DNA from: Aulostomus chinensis
Taxonomy: Eukaryota; Chordata; Actinopteri; Syngnathiformes; Aulostomidae
DNA length: 64,000 nucleotides
Reading direction: 5' to 3'
NCBI GenBank assembly: GCA_037954235.1
Contig: JBBMOA010000013.1
Span: 25,835,192 to 25,899,191 of the forward strand
The notes beneath the pieces are model-generated. The model saw only the letters and a list, made by a program, of their open reading frames with translations. It was not told the DNA's origin and searched no databases. Within the stretch, counting starts at the first letter, position 1; each line of letters starts with the position of its first letter. Both the position numbers and the translations under genes were made by a program. Positions 37,286 to 48,520 of this stretch are shown here, piece by piece.

Positions 37286-37988
37286 TATTCAGCCACTTTA
37301 AGAGGCAACAGAGGGCTGATGTAAGTGCACGAGTGGATCCTTTCATACCGCTTTTAAAGCAGGTAATTGTGCACACCAGTACACATAATGGTGCTCCTGC
37401 AATTAAAGCAGTATTTTGCATGTAAACCCTGAGTTGTGTTGCTCTCGCTGCTCTGGAGCTCATCTGAATATTACAAACTGGCGCTTTGCCTGTTCTACTG
37501 CTGCCTGGCAGCCGTGCGATGAAGATCAGCTGCTGGGACAATAAAGCTGTTTGTCACACTGGTCTAAATGCTAAAACATCCTTTGTGTTTTCATTAAAAC
37601 CAGACAAAAATGCAATAAAAAAATAATGTTTTGTCGACTATTTGGCTGCGTACGCGCCTGCTGCAACCGGAGGCAATGAAACCACCGGCAAGCCACTGTA
37701 AATAAATTGGCCTGTGTGGATGGAGCACGTCGGCGGTTTCATTTCCTAAACACTTAATGTCACGTTGGTAGTTTTCTTGACTCGAATGAATCCTTCTGCC
37801 AGAGCAACAGTTTCAGACGACAGATTGGATGTTGTGCTTCGATTTCATGCCAGGAATTCTTTCACAGGAGAATATCCGATATTTGCCCGTGTTTGGTTTT
37901 CATTTCCAATGAATGATTCAAATAAGCTGATGGGTCCTAAAATGAAATTCATCCGGTTACACGAGTCACTGCTGTACCCCCCTCCCCC
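37286..37988. other. No gene seen
   Basis: Unique-looking DNA, short overlapping frames only. Confidence 0.42.

Positions 37989-38032
<44 letters not shown>
37989..38032. repeat. (CA)n microsatellite
   Basis: About 22 CA units, preceded by CCCCCCTCCCCC. Confidence 0.95.
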
Positions 38033-38038
<6 letters not shown>

Positions 38039-40786
38039 CACACCTACACACCTCTGCTCAATCACCGGCTCTGCATCTCCGTGCCCGTGTGGTGTGGCGG
38101 CAGAAATTATAGAGGGAAACTGAAATGGATTTTAACGTGGCGTCGTGCCCTGCTGTGACAGTTCAATTGGAGAGCTTTTGGAGCGGAGCCTCGATGGGTA
38201 GCACAGCCTCGGTGTTTATCTGTCCCTGTATAAATGTCATAGACAAAGCAGGAATGCCTGGCCTTTGCGTTTTTCTGGCTTTCTCGTGTCCTTCAGCAGA
38301 ACAGATGACATTTCCATAAACATGGCGCTGATGTCCGTCACACACGTGTCTTGGCAGCGTCCGGGCTCATGCAGGAGGGATCACGTGTCACAGCAGAACA
38401 AAGACTATATATGGGTGTTACAGGAAAAGGGCTTCAGTACCGCTACAAATGCGGTAAACTACTGCTGGGTCCAACTTTCTAAAGATTAAAACATTTCCAA
38501 GAGTGTCTTCCCCAAGTTTGGAGATTTGCGATCTCTCTGCCATGACGGGGAGGTAAGAAACTGCTCAGCGTCCACCACAGCTGACGTCACTGCCAGGTCG
38601 AGACATTTGCTCTGACGATGCAAACATCTCTTGCCTTCGGTAACCACAGTTAACAGATATTGTTGACTGTGGTGAACGGATTACAACTCAGATCTGAGCT
38701 GCAGTTTGGAAAATTGAAGACTCTTTATAAACCTCTGTGGTTGACGGAGACAGTGAGAGCTTCCCAGGCCGCTCGTCCTCTTGACGTCTCCACGGAAGCC
38801 ACTTGAAGATGTTGCTATGGAGAGCTGGGCTTTGACAAGATGATCCAGACTTAATAAGAAGCTTGTTCGCCGTTGGCAGTAATCAGTTACCCTCAGCGGT
38901 TGTAATGGAGACCACCCAGAGGAGAGTGCTCGTGCTGGAGACGTTGTTGGAGGGACAACCTTGAATGATGGAGCTACAGAAATCTCATCTCTCAGAGGTT
39001 GTGATGCCGTTTCTAAGATGGCTGAACAGATTCACACTTGTTTCAAAGGGGAGGGGCTTGTCTAAATGTTGCTGAAGCTCTGGATGAATTTGGTGAAACA
39101 CTCGTTTCATTCGTCTCAGGCAACAGAAATCTACAAAAATCATCTCTGGGCGTGTTTCACTTTGAATGGCTGTGCAGGCTCAATGACAGTGAACGATGGG
39201 AGTCTGAGACGCGGGGGAAACAGGATGTTGACAGGACCCTCATCCCACTCTGAATATTGCAGTTTTCACCTCAGTTTTTACCGCAGTTCATGTGTTTAAT
39301 CACGTTCTTCCAAAAAGACAAGTTTAATTAAACATCAATCAAACGTCTCTCAAGGTCGGTCGTCAACTGGGGCCGAGACACACCTGTGAAACGGTGATGT
39401 TCTAATCAGCTGCTGACGCGTCGCACCGGTCAGGGGGCGGGACTCTCCTGGTGAGGGTGAGGCGTCGCAGTCGAACACATTAATGAGCAGGATTTGAGAA
39501 GGAAACCTTGTGTGTGCATGTAGAAATCTCAGAGCGTTAACCGGAGCTCATGATAAATCGGAGCGAAACAAGAGTTTTGGTTTATTGAAGAAGGTTCAGC
39601 GTGCAGGATGCTTCTTTCCTCAGTGCACAAGTTTGTCAGTACGGGAGGTTGTCGGACTGAATGAGGGAAATTGACTGCGGCAGCTTAATGGGGAGAAGGC
39701 GAGGGAGCGTATTACAGCTACATCTACAAGCTGAATTACCTTACAAGCACAGATTGCTGAAGGACCGGGTGCATGTAAACAGAGCAGCTCAAAATACGGT
39801 GCCAGACTGACATCACGAGAGAGACAGAGACTGGAGCTCCGAACGGAACCACAAACTCTATAAACTCAACAGGGAACATCTACCATGTTAATTCCAGTCA
39901 AACCCAAACAGGAGCATAAAAGCCCCGGGCTCTTATTTTGATATGTTTGCTTTCATTTCTGTCTCCATTCCGCCTCTTAATACAGAAAATAAAAAGGAAT
40001 TGTTTGAAGGGACAGAAAAACACTTTTTTTTGAACAAAGAATTTTAAAATTTGTTTTTTTTGTTGTTGTTCTTCTTCTTTTTCACATGGCCGAATGTGCA
40101 GGGACCCCTCTGGCCGTGTAATATCCCACATGGCTGGAAAGTCAAAAGTTCAATTGCTTCAGCGAAATGCTCCGTCTCTTTCATCTCTTTGTTCTTGCTG
40201 GGTCCTTGAAGTGAAGATGATGGCTCTTTGGTTTGGAGAGCCAGAAGGAAGGCAGGCTGGAGTCTTTTCATGTTTGCTCTCCCTCACATCTGAGACCGCC
40301 GACTGAAAGAAGACGGCTGCAGAGTTTATCGCAGAGACCCGAGAAAATGCACCTCAAGACTGAATCGGAACCATTCTGACGTTTGTTAGACCGCAGAAAA
40401 TGACAAGGAGTCCAAATTCAATCGTAAAGATTCATAATCATGTGAACCGGAGTTGAATAAAACCTATCAAGAGCAATCAGCAGCTCTGAAATAGTCTCAA
40501 ACAAACAGGGATGAAGGGCTGACCACTTGACCTCTGACCTCAGTGACATTGGTGGCACACGCTGGCAAGTCCTGCGTTTTCAGAGAAGAGCAGACACTTC
40601 CAAGACGTAGTCGGCAGGTGGTCGGATGAACCATCTTGCTATCAGATGGCTCACCTTGGCCACGCCTCTTTCTCGTAAAAGGAGGCTGATTGGCCAAACG
40701 CTTTGGGTGTGCGTACGAGACAGACTGGTGTGGTTTTGTGTTCACGTGAATCCAGCTGCCCAGTAATGTCAAAAGAGTGTGTTTGA

Positions 40787-40793
<7 letters not shown>
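38033..40793. other. No gene seen
   Basis: Short frames only. A 12-bp palindrome GTTTAATTAAAC lies at 39322-39333. T-rich and TTG/TTC-rich DNA lies at 40024-40082. No transposon recognised. Confidence 0.42.

Positions 40794-40869
<76 letters not shown>
40794..40869. repeat. Long (CA)n microsatellite, left arm of facing pair
   Basis: About 38 CA units starting at GCGCACAC. It faces a (TG)n tract 94 bases downstream. Confidence 0.96.
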
Positions 40870-40871
<2 letters not shown>

Positions 40872-40960
40872 AAGATGAGAGATCACGTGTAAGCTTACAG
40901 TTTACTTTCTGTGGAGACTTTAGTTAAATGATGGATCTGGATCTGCTTATATGGTTATGA

Positions 40961-40963
<3 letters not shown>

Positions 40964-41020
<57 letters not shown>
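40964..41020. repeat. Long (TG)n microsatellite, right arm of facing pair
   Basis: About 28 TG units. Because (TG)n is the reverse complement of (CA)n, this and 40794-40869 together make a long inverted repeat. Confidence 0.96.
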
Positions 41021-41021
<1 letters not shown>

Positions 41022-41571
41022 AAATTGAATATGACTAACAGTGAATATGTATTCATTTAAGCGTCGTTTGAATGTTGTGTGAAAGTCTCGTTGTCTCGTC
41101 TCTTTTGTCTGGGATAATGAGCTGTTCTGTTGTCGGTGTTTTAGTTATTAGTCATCCATCAGCTGCGGCTCTCTCCGGCTCACGGCGACTCATCGTCATC
41201 GGCGGATTCTATCTCGTAATCCATAAAAGAGAGCGCTGCTTATTAACCGCAGAAGGAAAGTTCACAGTCATTTAGATTTACAGGGAAAGAAACCAATTTT
41301 AATTAGCTGAAATGTTTATGTCAGTTAATTTCTCTTGAATTCTGGGTTTACTTTTTTTGGGGGGGGGGGGGGGACTGAAGTTAATATTCATAACTTTAAT
41401 TTCATTTCCATGTAAGAAACTCACAGGACAAAGACACAAACATCGTGGTATTTCTTATGTACATGTTTGTCTCCGTAAACGAGCACAGGGGTTGTGCTCT
41501 CCTTCCACTGTGGGTTTTTTTTGTCACACACCAACAGCTGTTATGGAATAGAGTCGATTTGTATGGAAATT
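41021..41571. other. No gene seen
   Basis: AT-rich in places, with a G run of about 14 near 41360-41373. No exon or repeat family recognised. Confidence 0.42.
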
Positions 41572-41609
41572 CATGGCGTGTCCATGGCGTGTCCATGGCG
41601 TGTTCATGG
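41572..41609. repeat. 11-bp tandem repeat, about 3.5 copies
   Basis: CATGGCGTGTC repeats three times (the third ends in T) and begins again with CATGG. Very low divergence suggests recent expansion. Confidence 0.85.
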
Positions 41610-42660
41610 TGGCAACAGCAACAGACATCCCTGCAGAATTTGTGAGGACACACTGAGAATACAGATGAGGAAGGGATGAGGGAGGAGAGCTGGGTCCTGA
41701 CGACACAGACGGACGGAAAAAGAGATTTAAAACTTCAACCACAAACCAAACTCCATTCAGAAAACAAGCATTTTAAAGTTTGCTTCCTTTCGACCTGAGG
41801 AAGTGAACCTGAGTTTATGTCAGTGTTTGCCTGCATTTTTGCACACACTATGGTATCAAAAACCTTGAAGTAGGGAAGGGTCCAAAATTAGTCCAGAACC
41901 CCTCAGGGAGTTGCATCCTGATTATGAAGGAATTTTTTTTTTTTTTTTAAAAAGGACAAACTAAAAATATAAAAGTCTATAGAAAATTATCAGGGCTCTT
42001 AAATTTGTTTCACAATTTTCTTTATCGATACCCGGTTGCCTCACGAACTTGTTTTTACAGTGTAACTTCACCATTTGACCGGATTTCATTTGTTAAAAAA
42101 ACTGAAATATTAATGCCATATTTTCAATAAGAGTTTTAGTACATAAAGTCGCAGTGAGAAACTTGAACTGACGAGATGGGAGGGAGCCCACGTCCAGGCT
42201 CGGCTCCATGGTAAAAAATGCTGCTTCGTGTGAATAAAATGGTTTGATGCCGTATCCATGAATTCTGATTCAGTTGCCACTGCGGCAGAGGGACCTATAG
42301 GTGCGACTCAGTCATTTATAATTCAGCAGACCGTCTGATAGATGTGGTAAATGCACGTTGCCACGCTGACGGAGCCTCCGACGTTCCTCACAGCACTGCT
42401 GCTGGGCCAGACTTTCTTTATTATTCAGGGTTGCTTCAATGTATAATGAATGTATTTTCCCCAAATGATCACTTTGATCTGTATGAACACGTCCTCCACA
42501 GACAAGACACCCCATTTGCTGCTCCTCCTCGATCGTTTCCGCCTCTTGTTGCTCTTACACTCTCTCTCTCTCCTCCTTCCTCTCTGCCTTCATTTGTCTG
42601 CAGCAGCAGAGGCTGTAGAAGCAGCCCTGGCTTCAAACGCCATGTACAAACAGTCTAGAC
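41610..42660. other. No gene seen
   Basis: Unique-looking DNA with a T16-A run near 41933-41952. The + frames at 42344-42845 are CT-rich or repeat-derived. Confidence 0.42.
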
Positions 42661-42698
42661 GAAGAAGAAGAAGAAGAAGAAGAAGAAGAAGAAGAAGG
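42661..42698. repeat. (GAA)n trinucleotide repeat
   Basis: About 12 GAA/AAG units without interruption. In an Arg-coding frame on + it gives a false poly-Arg stretch. Confidence 0.93.
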
Positions 42699-43009
42699 GA
42701 TGAGAATGGTGCTCTTTATTCAGAGGGCAATAAATGGAGAAGAGATGTGATTAAGTATCAGCCAAGGCAGTTGCAGTCTGCTGTGAAAAAACCCTTGACA
42801 AACTTTGCAAGAAAACCCTTGTTTAAAAGAAAAATGAGCCAGTGATTTCTCAGCATCTGCAGTCCACAAAGATGGTCAACTCTGACTCCAAACTGAAAAT
42901 AGAGACATAGAAAGCTCTGTGGAGGTTTGGCAGGACGCAGCAAACACAGACACATATTTAAGGACCGCATAGCACATGGCAATTGGTTCTAAATGAGTAG
43001 AGCGTTGTG

Positions 43010-43195
43010 CAGTAACAGCATTTGACATGCTGCAGGGCTTGGGCGCTCGACCGAGGGTAATGGCTTCAGAGGCGCGCAGAATGTGGAGGTGCCACTGCTG
43101 GTAATCCCATTGGGAATCGTGACCATTATGGAGATGTAGATGGCGGCGCCCTTGGCAGGATCTGCAACGTTGCGAATGACCTCTAAGTGCAGGCA
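43010..43195 (-). CDS. Exon-like open frame, unidentified
   Basis: On the minus strand an acceptor-like TGCACTTAG is followed by an open frame: EVIRNVADPAKGAAIYIS, then IMVTIPNGITSSGTSTF, then ending near SPAACQ. Codons favour C or G at third positions and the composition is protein-like, whereas the + strand is closed by stops in most frames. No domain is recognised and no partner exon was found. A donor is not clear. It could be a real exon, a coding relic, or noncoding DNA open by chance. Confidence 0.22.
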
Positions 43196-43199
43196 AGGC

Positions 43200-44738
43200 A
43201 ATTAACTGCAAATGAAATCCATGGAAGCGAGCTGATTGGATTATTTTGGTCGCCTGTGCACTGAGGTTTTTTATGGCGGGGAGTGAAATGAGGAGGGAGA
43301 TATGGATTAGGGAGCAGTATGGACACGGAGGGAAACCTATTTTTGCCCCAATTACTGCTCTGTTGTGGTCTGTGTTTCGGAGCAGGCAGCTAGGCAGGAG
43401 CGCTCAGTGGTCTCTCTCTGCTAGCCTTGTCTGGCTCTGGAAGCCTCCGACTACTGCAACATTCAACCCTGTTCAGACTTCAAAGGTTCGTGTCGTCATC
43501 AAACTCCCTACCAGGTTGAGAGCGCTTTCATAACCGTAGTCTTTGGTTTGGCTGGTCGGAGTCTGACTGACCTGGATGCATCTGGTTCCTTATTCTTCTG
43601 ACTCTGGGCTGGTTTTACCCTGCACAAATGCAAGCAGACCACATTTTTATTTTGGAAATATAAGCATTTGTTGAGGGTTGTACAAGAGAGGGTTTCTAAC
43701 TGGTCAAAAATTTCACACGCGTTCATAAATTCCTTGGCCCAGACGTCTGTTCCGGTTGAAGTTTTGTTTACATCAAGTGCTGCACACAGACATCCCATAA
43801 TCCTCTGTGTTTTGGTTGGTTTGCTGAAATTTCCAATGCAGATTGTGCTCTTTGCAGTTGAATTGAAAGGATTGGTTTGAAATGGATCAAGACTGACTTT
43901 CTCAGGAGTCCCAGAGGTTCTTTCTTTCTTTATTTTACCTCCTCATTTCCCTCATAGCTCACACGAAAGCTGAGCACACGATACTCCATTATTTGGACTA
44001 TAATACAGGTATTGCTCTCCAATCAACTGGCAGCTCGTGTGATCTCCCTTCTGTCCTCCATATGTAGCGTTTGGTAATTTTCCCTTGCTTATAAAACGTT
44101 CACCTATGGAAAACGTGTGGTTCCTTTACTTAGAGAAATGTCTTCAAGGCATTTATTCAAAGCTCCAGGTACTTCAAAGCATGCATGTGTCGTACCTCCT
44201 GGAGTAGCATCAACCTATTTACATTTCTATAGCAAAGTTGCATTCAATTTCATAGGACTGCTCCCGGTTTTCCAGAAACAGGAAGGTCTAGCACACAGAC
44301 AGAGTCTGCACAGATGCGAGAATACGTCACACACCGTTAATGTGTCTTGACTTACACAAGGACATAAACTGTTGAGCACCGTCGTCAAGATGGACGCTGG
44401 CATATCTGGGTTTCTCTCTGACTGGCTTCAGTTACTGGGACAGGGCCCAGGCTGGGGCTGGCCAGGGCTGAGTAACTCAAAAAGATGCAGGAGGTCAAAA
44501 AAAAAAAAAGGAGGGAAAAACACAAAAACATCAGAGGGAAGAACATTTCAAAATAAGACAGAGTTGGACAAACCTAAAAAAGAGAAATACGGGCTACTAA
44601 GGTCATAGGGGAAGAAAAGGAACAACAAACTGACAACAGTAAAAGCAACGCTGTTGCTGTCTGTTTCTGACCAAGAGTTCATAAAACCTATTCGACCGCT
44701 AGAAGAGAAATGGTGCCGTTCTGCCCCCTGATCACATA
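43200..44738. other. No gene seen
   Basis: 43200-43420 is CpG-poor with CAATTAACTGCAAATG and GATTGGATTATTTTGG and may be conserved noncoding. The rest shows short frames only, with an A13 run near 44497. Confidence 0.4.
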
Positions 44739-44966
44739 CTAGCATGTGGGTTGCTCACTTGGAGGCTGCAAGCTGAGGCGTCCTTCATCTGATGCCATCT
44801 GTCTCTTATTTCCTCCCCAAATAATTCTGTTCAGCTCGTCAGTCGGCACTATACGTCTGAAAAAATGCCAAATTGCTTCATTTTGGTCATTTGGATTGCC
44901 GGTTCCATCTGGTTTGAAACCAAAATAATCCCTAATAGGTGATTTCTTCACAACAAGCTCCTCCAT
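44739..44966 (-). pseudogene. Degenerate ZBED/hAT transposase N-terminal fragment
   Basis: A 75-codon minus-strand frame from ATG at 44966 begins MEELVVKKSPIRDYFGFKPD, then has GNPNDQNEAI. This matches the start of the BED zinc finger of fish hAT-type (ZBED-like) transposases, where an aromatic 'W/YFGF' is followed by 'E-A-I-C-x-x-C'. Here the two zinc Cys positions read as WHFF and no His pair follows; the frame then runs into unrelated residues and a stop. It is therefore a dead fragment, not a gene. The catalytic core is absent. Confidence 0.6.
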
Positions 44967-46264
44967 GATTGTGAAAATGAATTGTGGGGAGTCGGGAGCT
45001 CCCTGCACACACCACACACACCTGCACAAATACACCAGCAATCAAGGGAAGCTGGCTGAGTTGCAGCTTGGATATCATTTCACCCGACCCAACCTTGGTG
45101 ACGAGCCAATTAGGACTCGTGCCCTGGTAGTTGCCCATCAGTGTTAACCTGGAGTCCATCTCCCACCGGCCAAAAAGCCGTGAACACACGTGCACCGGGG
45201 ATGTCTCAGCGGTTGGAGCAGGTTTAATTGGCGTTCACCCTCAGAACAAATGACCCTGCAGGAGACACAGGTAGTTATTGACTCTGTTCTGATTGGCATT
45301 GATGGGAACACACAACCCTGGTGAATAATTAGAGGCCGGACCTCAGAACTCCATTCTCACCAGAAACACAGAAGAGTGAAAGCTGGTCGACTCTGCCGGT
45401 AACTTCCACGACTTTGGTCATCTCAGACACAGACTCAACACTGAGTGGTGGTGAGAACTCGTGTGGAACACCTGAAACACACACGTTAACGTAACACGAG
45501 AGTAGCGTTGGTTGGCAGCTCTTACATTTCGACAGGTCTTTTTCCTCGTCAAGCAACAACGCATTCCTCCGGGTATTTAAAATAAATGTAAAAAAAATCT
45601 CCATGGACACATTTCAAACGCAGCATACAGAAAAAATGGATCCGATCTGGATGCTTAATGCAGCACGGCGCTCGAATTTGTGTTCGACGTTTGGATAAAT
45701 GATTCCCAACAATAACATTTTACATTGTGCAGAGAAGTGTGAGTGTCGGATGAATTACTCAGAGTCAGTTGTCATCTTGAAGCAGTGAACTTGTTAGGTG
45801 GAGAGTTTAAGCACATTCGCCAGGGCTGTAATTATGTCTCTACAACCATCAGCACTCAGCATCCTGCCCAGAGAAGTCCACCAAGGACAGGAAGTGGCTG
45901 CTTCACTGCATACATTTGCATTCCAAACCTCTCTCATTCAGTGTGGAGACCAAAAATGTCCTCAGGGGAGGTTTTTCCTCTCTGAAATGTAGTAAATTAT
46001 TTGCTTTGCTTTGCTTTGCGATGCTTTTAAATGTTACGTGATCTTGTTTTAATCAAACTGAAGTCACTTTGTGTCTTTGCAATGACAGATTAGGTTCTAA
46101 ATACCAGTTCGTCCTCCATTTATTTGGGATGTACAATAAAATTGATGTACAAATATAGCACAAACCTATCATTTCAACCTCGTGATATTTATATTCTCGC
46201 CCCTAATATTGATATTGTATTATTTTGTGATACAGATGATATTGGGAGGTCCTTGCTCGTCTCT
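44967..46264. other. No gene seen
   Basis: Unique-looking DNA. A (TTTGC)3-4 pentamer repeat lies at about 46001-46019. The AT-rich 46130-46250 stretch may already belong to the LINE tail downstream. Confidence 0.42.
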
Positions 46265-46385
46265 CTATGTTGGCCCTGCGATGGACTGGCGACCTGTCCA
46301 GGGTGAACCCTGCCTCTTGCCCGTTGACGCTGGGATAGGCTCCACCCCCCCACGACCCTTAATGTGTAGGAATAAGTGGAAGATG
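46265..46385 (+). mobile_element. LINE 3' tail, teleost 'GATGGACTGGCGACCTGTCC' type
   Basis: The segment reads TTGGCCCTGCGATGGACTGG, then CGACCTGTCCAGGGTGAACC, then GATAGGCTCCACC, CACGACCCTTAA, AATAAGTGGAAGATGACGAT and GGA. This tail is extremely common in teleost genomes at the 3' ends of non-LTR retrotransposons and of SINEs that borrow the tail, normally ending in a GATG-type short repeat. Here the terminal repeat has decayed to GATGACGATGGA. No reverse-transcriptase frame is upstream. Confidence 0.75.
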
Positions 46386-47867
46386 ACGATGGATTTGCAG
46401 TTATTGATTACGTGTTATAAAGCAGTAACTCCACCACCTCGCGTAGATATGATAGTTTGTACTGTGATTTATAAAAGCAACATTTATTACCCCCAGCCTC
46501 TCATCTGGCTGCAAGTTGTCTTCTCTTTATAAAGACATTACTTTCTGTCTTCGGTTATGAAATCAAAATGCAACCAGCCAGGATCCTGCAGGGTGACAAT
46601 AACACCTGGGAGATACCGTGATACATAAACGCTAATGTCCGTCAGTGACCGCCGTTTCTGCTTCATTCCTCCTGACAGCTGGAGGAGAGAAGACGCTGCA
46701 AAATCGATCCACCGGGGACGGTACCTGGAGACAATGTTTTCATGGCACACAGTTAAATGAGTCGAATGGGGACGAAGGTGCAGGGAAGATCCAATACTCT
46801 TCATGTAGCCTGCAGAAGCAGACGAACAACACATGCTTTCACAGAGGAGACTGTAAGTCAATATCCCGGAATTGTGGTCCCCAGTGTCCACTGGTGCACA
46901 AGAGAACAGACTGAAGAAGCCATTGTGAAGGTGCAGCATGGACTGGGACGCTAACTGTCCTAGCCTGTGTCCACCACAAACATTTTTTTTTCTGCAGCCA
47001 GCATGTCTTTTAATTGTTTTTGTCCAATCCAACAAACGCCAGCAGTGTTCTGAGTGATTTTCCAGTTTCCAAGAGTTGGATGATATTCCAGTTTGAGTGA
47101 ATTGCAGCGCCCGTCTCTGTCAGTTTTTTTTACCCAGTTGTCCAATCACAGTTGAGAGATGCCGAGACAAACCATCACATTATTCAAGTGCAGAACAACA
47201 ACAATGAGGAGCTCTTGAACAAGATGATTGCACTTGTCAAGACGTCTCCTCGTTCACAAAATCTCATTAATCCTCACAACTCGACGACTCTGTCTTCTCT
47301 CAATTCGTGGCTCAGTCCTAACACCCAGAGCAAAACACGTGCCAACATTTTACCTCCACAGGCATTCCGTATCGTAGCAACTGAACGCTGTTCCTCCAAA
47401 TTGCCGTCAAATTCTCCCAGCAGTGTGCTTTCAAGAGGCACCTGGCATTTTCAGCCAGAAAAAAAATCAGGTGGACAAAGAGACTAAAAAGTAAAGTCAA
47501 ACAGTGTGGACTTTACCCAGAAACATGTATCCGGGCATTTTCCAAAAAATGGTAAAATGTTGCTCTTCTCGCTCTTGTGTCTCAGCCCAAGGGCAAAGGA
47601 CCGCAGTTCAAATTTGAGTGCCACTCTGGTTCAAGAGCCATTGCCTCAGGGACAAAGCCAACAGGGGGATGGCAGCCCTGCAGTTAAAGTAGTCGCTGTC
47701 CGAAATTGCTGGAGCAGCAAAAGAGAATGTAGCTGCTGGACTGACGCTTCAGTGGAGCTGCTCACAGGGCAGCTGGGCCGGCTGCTAAAACACAATGAAA
47801 ACACATGAAAAGCAACTTTCAATGAGCTTCTGAGAGCAGAGTAGAATTAAACTGTCGGATCCAGAAC
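46386..47867. other. No recognised gene
   Basis: Minus frames at 46538-47035 (165 codons) and 46960-47145 (61 codons, with LEYHPTLGNWKITQN) and a + frame at 47152-47487 (111 codons, AT-start rich) overlap or diverge around 47148. I cannot assign any of them. The 61-codon minus frame is the most protein-like and may be a transposon relic. Confidence 0.35.
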
Positions 47868-47995
47868 ATTAAAGCAATGCTTCACCCAAAGACATGCCGT
47901 CCCTCCTGTATCTCCTCTTTGTGACTCCAGAATACAGGAAGAGCCAGCCATGTCGATTTAGCTTGAAGCTAATGGAGAAGCTAACAACAGCAAAA
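47868..47995 (+). mobile_element. MITE, copy 3 (left-end fragment)
   Basis: It begins ATTAAAGCAATGCTTCACCC, the canonical end of this family. GTCCCTCCTGTATCTCC, CTTTGTGACTCCAGAATACA and TTAGCTTGAAGCTAATGGAG follow. The last two are nearly identical to the copy at 15.2 kb. The right half is missing. Confidence 0.62.
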
Positions 47996-48169
47996 CGAGG
48001 TAAAAATTACCATTTGAAAATAGCTGGCATTTCTTTAACCTTTCAGCAAATAGTTAGAAAAAAAATAACAATTACTTGATTTGATATTCTTCATTGGAGA
48101 CCATCGTAACGCGTAAATGTACTTTGTCTCCATCAAGGTTGTGATTGAAATAAATAATTTCATAGTTTT

Positions 48170-48520
48170 AATGGAGTCGCTTCTCTGACCACCTCATCCA
48201 AATATGCAATTAACTGGGGTCGTTATCCGTGGCTGATAATGTCAGTCAACAGCGCAGGTCTGCCACCAATAAATTAGTCCAGGAGGTTCCTCTGTGCTCC
48301 CCGCATCAAACATCACATGATTAATTGGGCACTTGGAATAAAAAGAGAATGGAAGTTTAATGGCGTCTCAGAAAGTGTAAGTTCATAATTAGAATGCAAA
48401 ACAGAAGCCCCAGGAGAGCCACCTGAACCTCAGTGAGGCGTATTTATTAGCCTTTATCACATCAACAGATGATGAACATGAACTTCTCAGGTGACCTTTC
48501 GGTGCTCTTTATCCCAGGAG
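48170..48520. promoter_or_regulatory. Candidate conserved noncoding DNA
   Basis: CpG-poor and repeat-free, with AATATGCAATTAAC, CACCAATAAATTAG, CACATGATTAATTGG, CATAATTAGAATGC and GTATTTATTAGCC. No frame is open across it. Judged only by composition and site density. Confidence 0.27.

Noticed and set aside
42450..42845. 131-codon + frame with an Arg-rich run
   Set aside because: The Arg run is the (GAA)n repeat read in another phase; the flanks have no domain.
46538..47035. 165-codon minus frame, among the longest in the window
   Set aside because: No recognisable domain; Cys and Ser spacing fits no zinc finger I know; overlapping frames on both strands suggest chance.
46960..47145. 61-codon minus frame with LEYHPTLGNWKITQN
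   Set aside because: Protein-like, and it starts close to an oppositely oriented + frame, but I could not tie it to a family. Left as unassigned rather than called.
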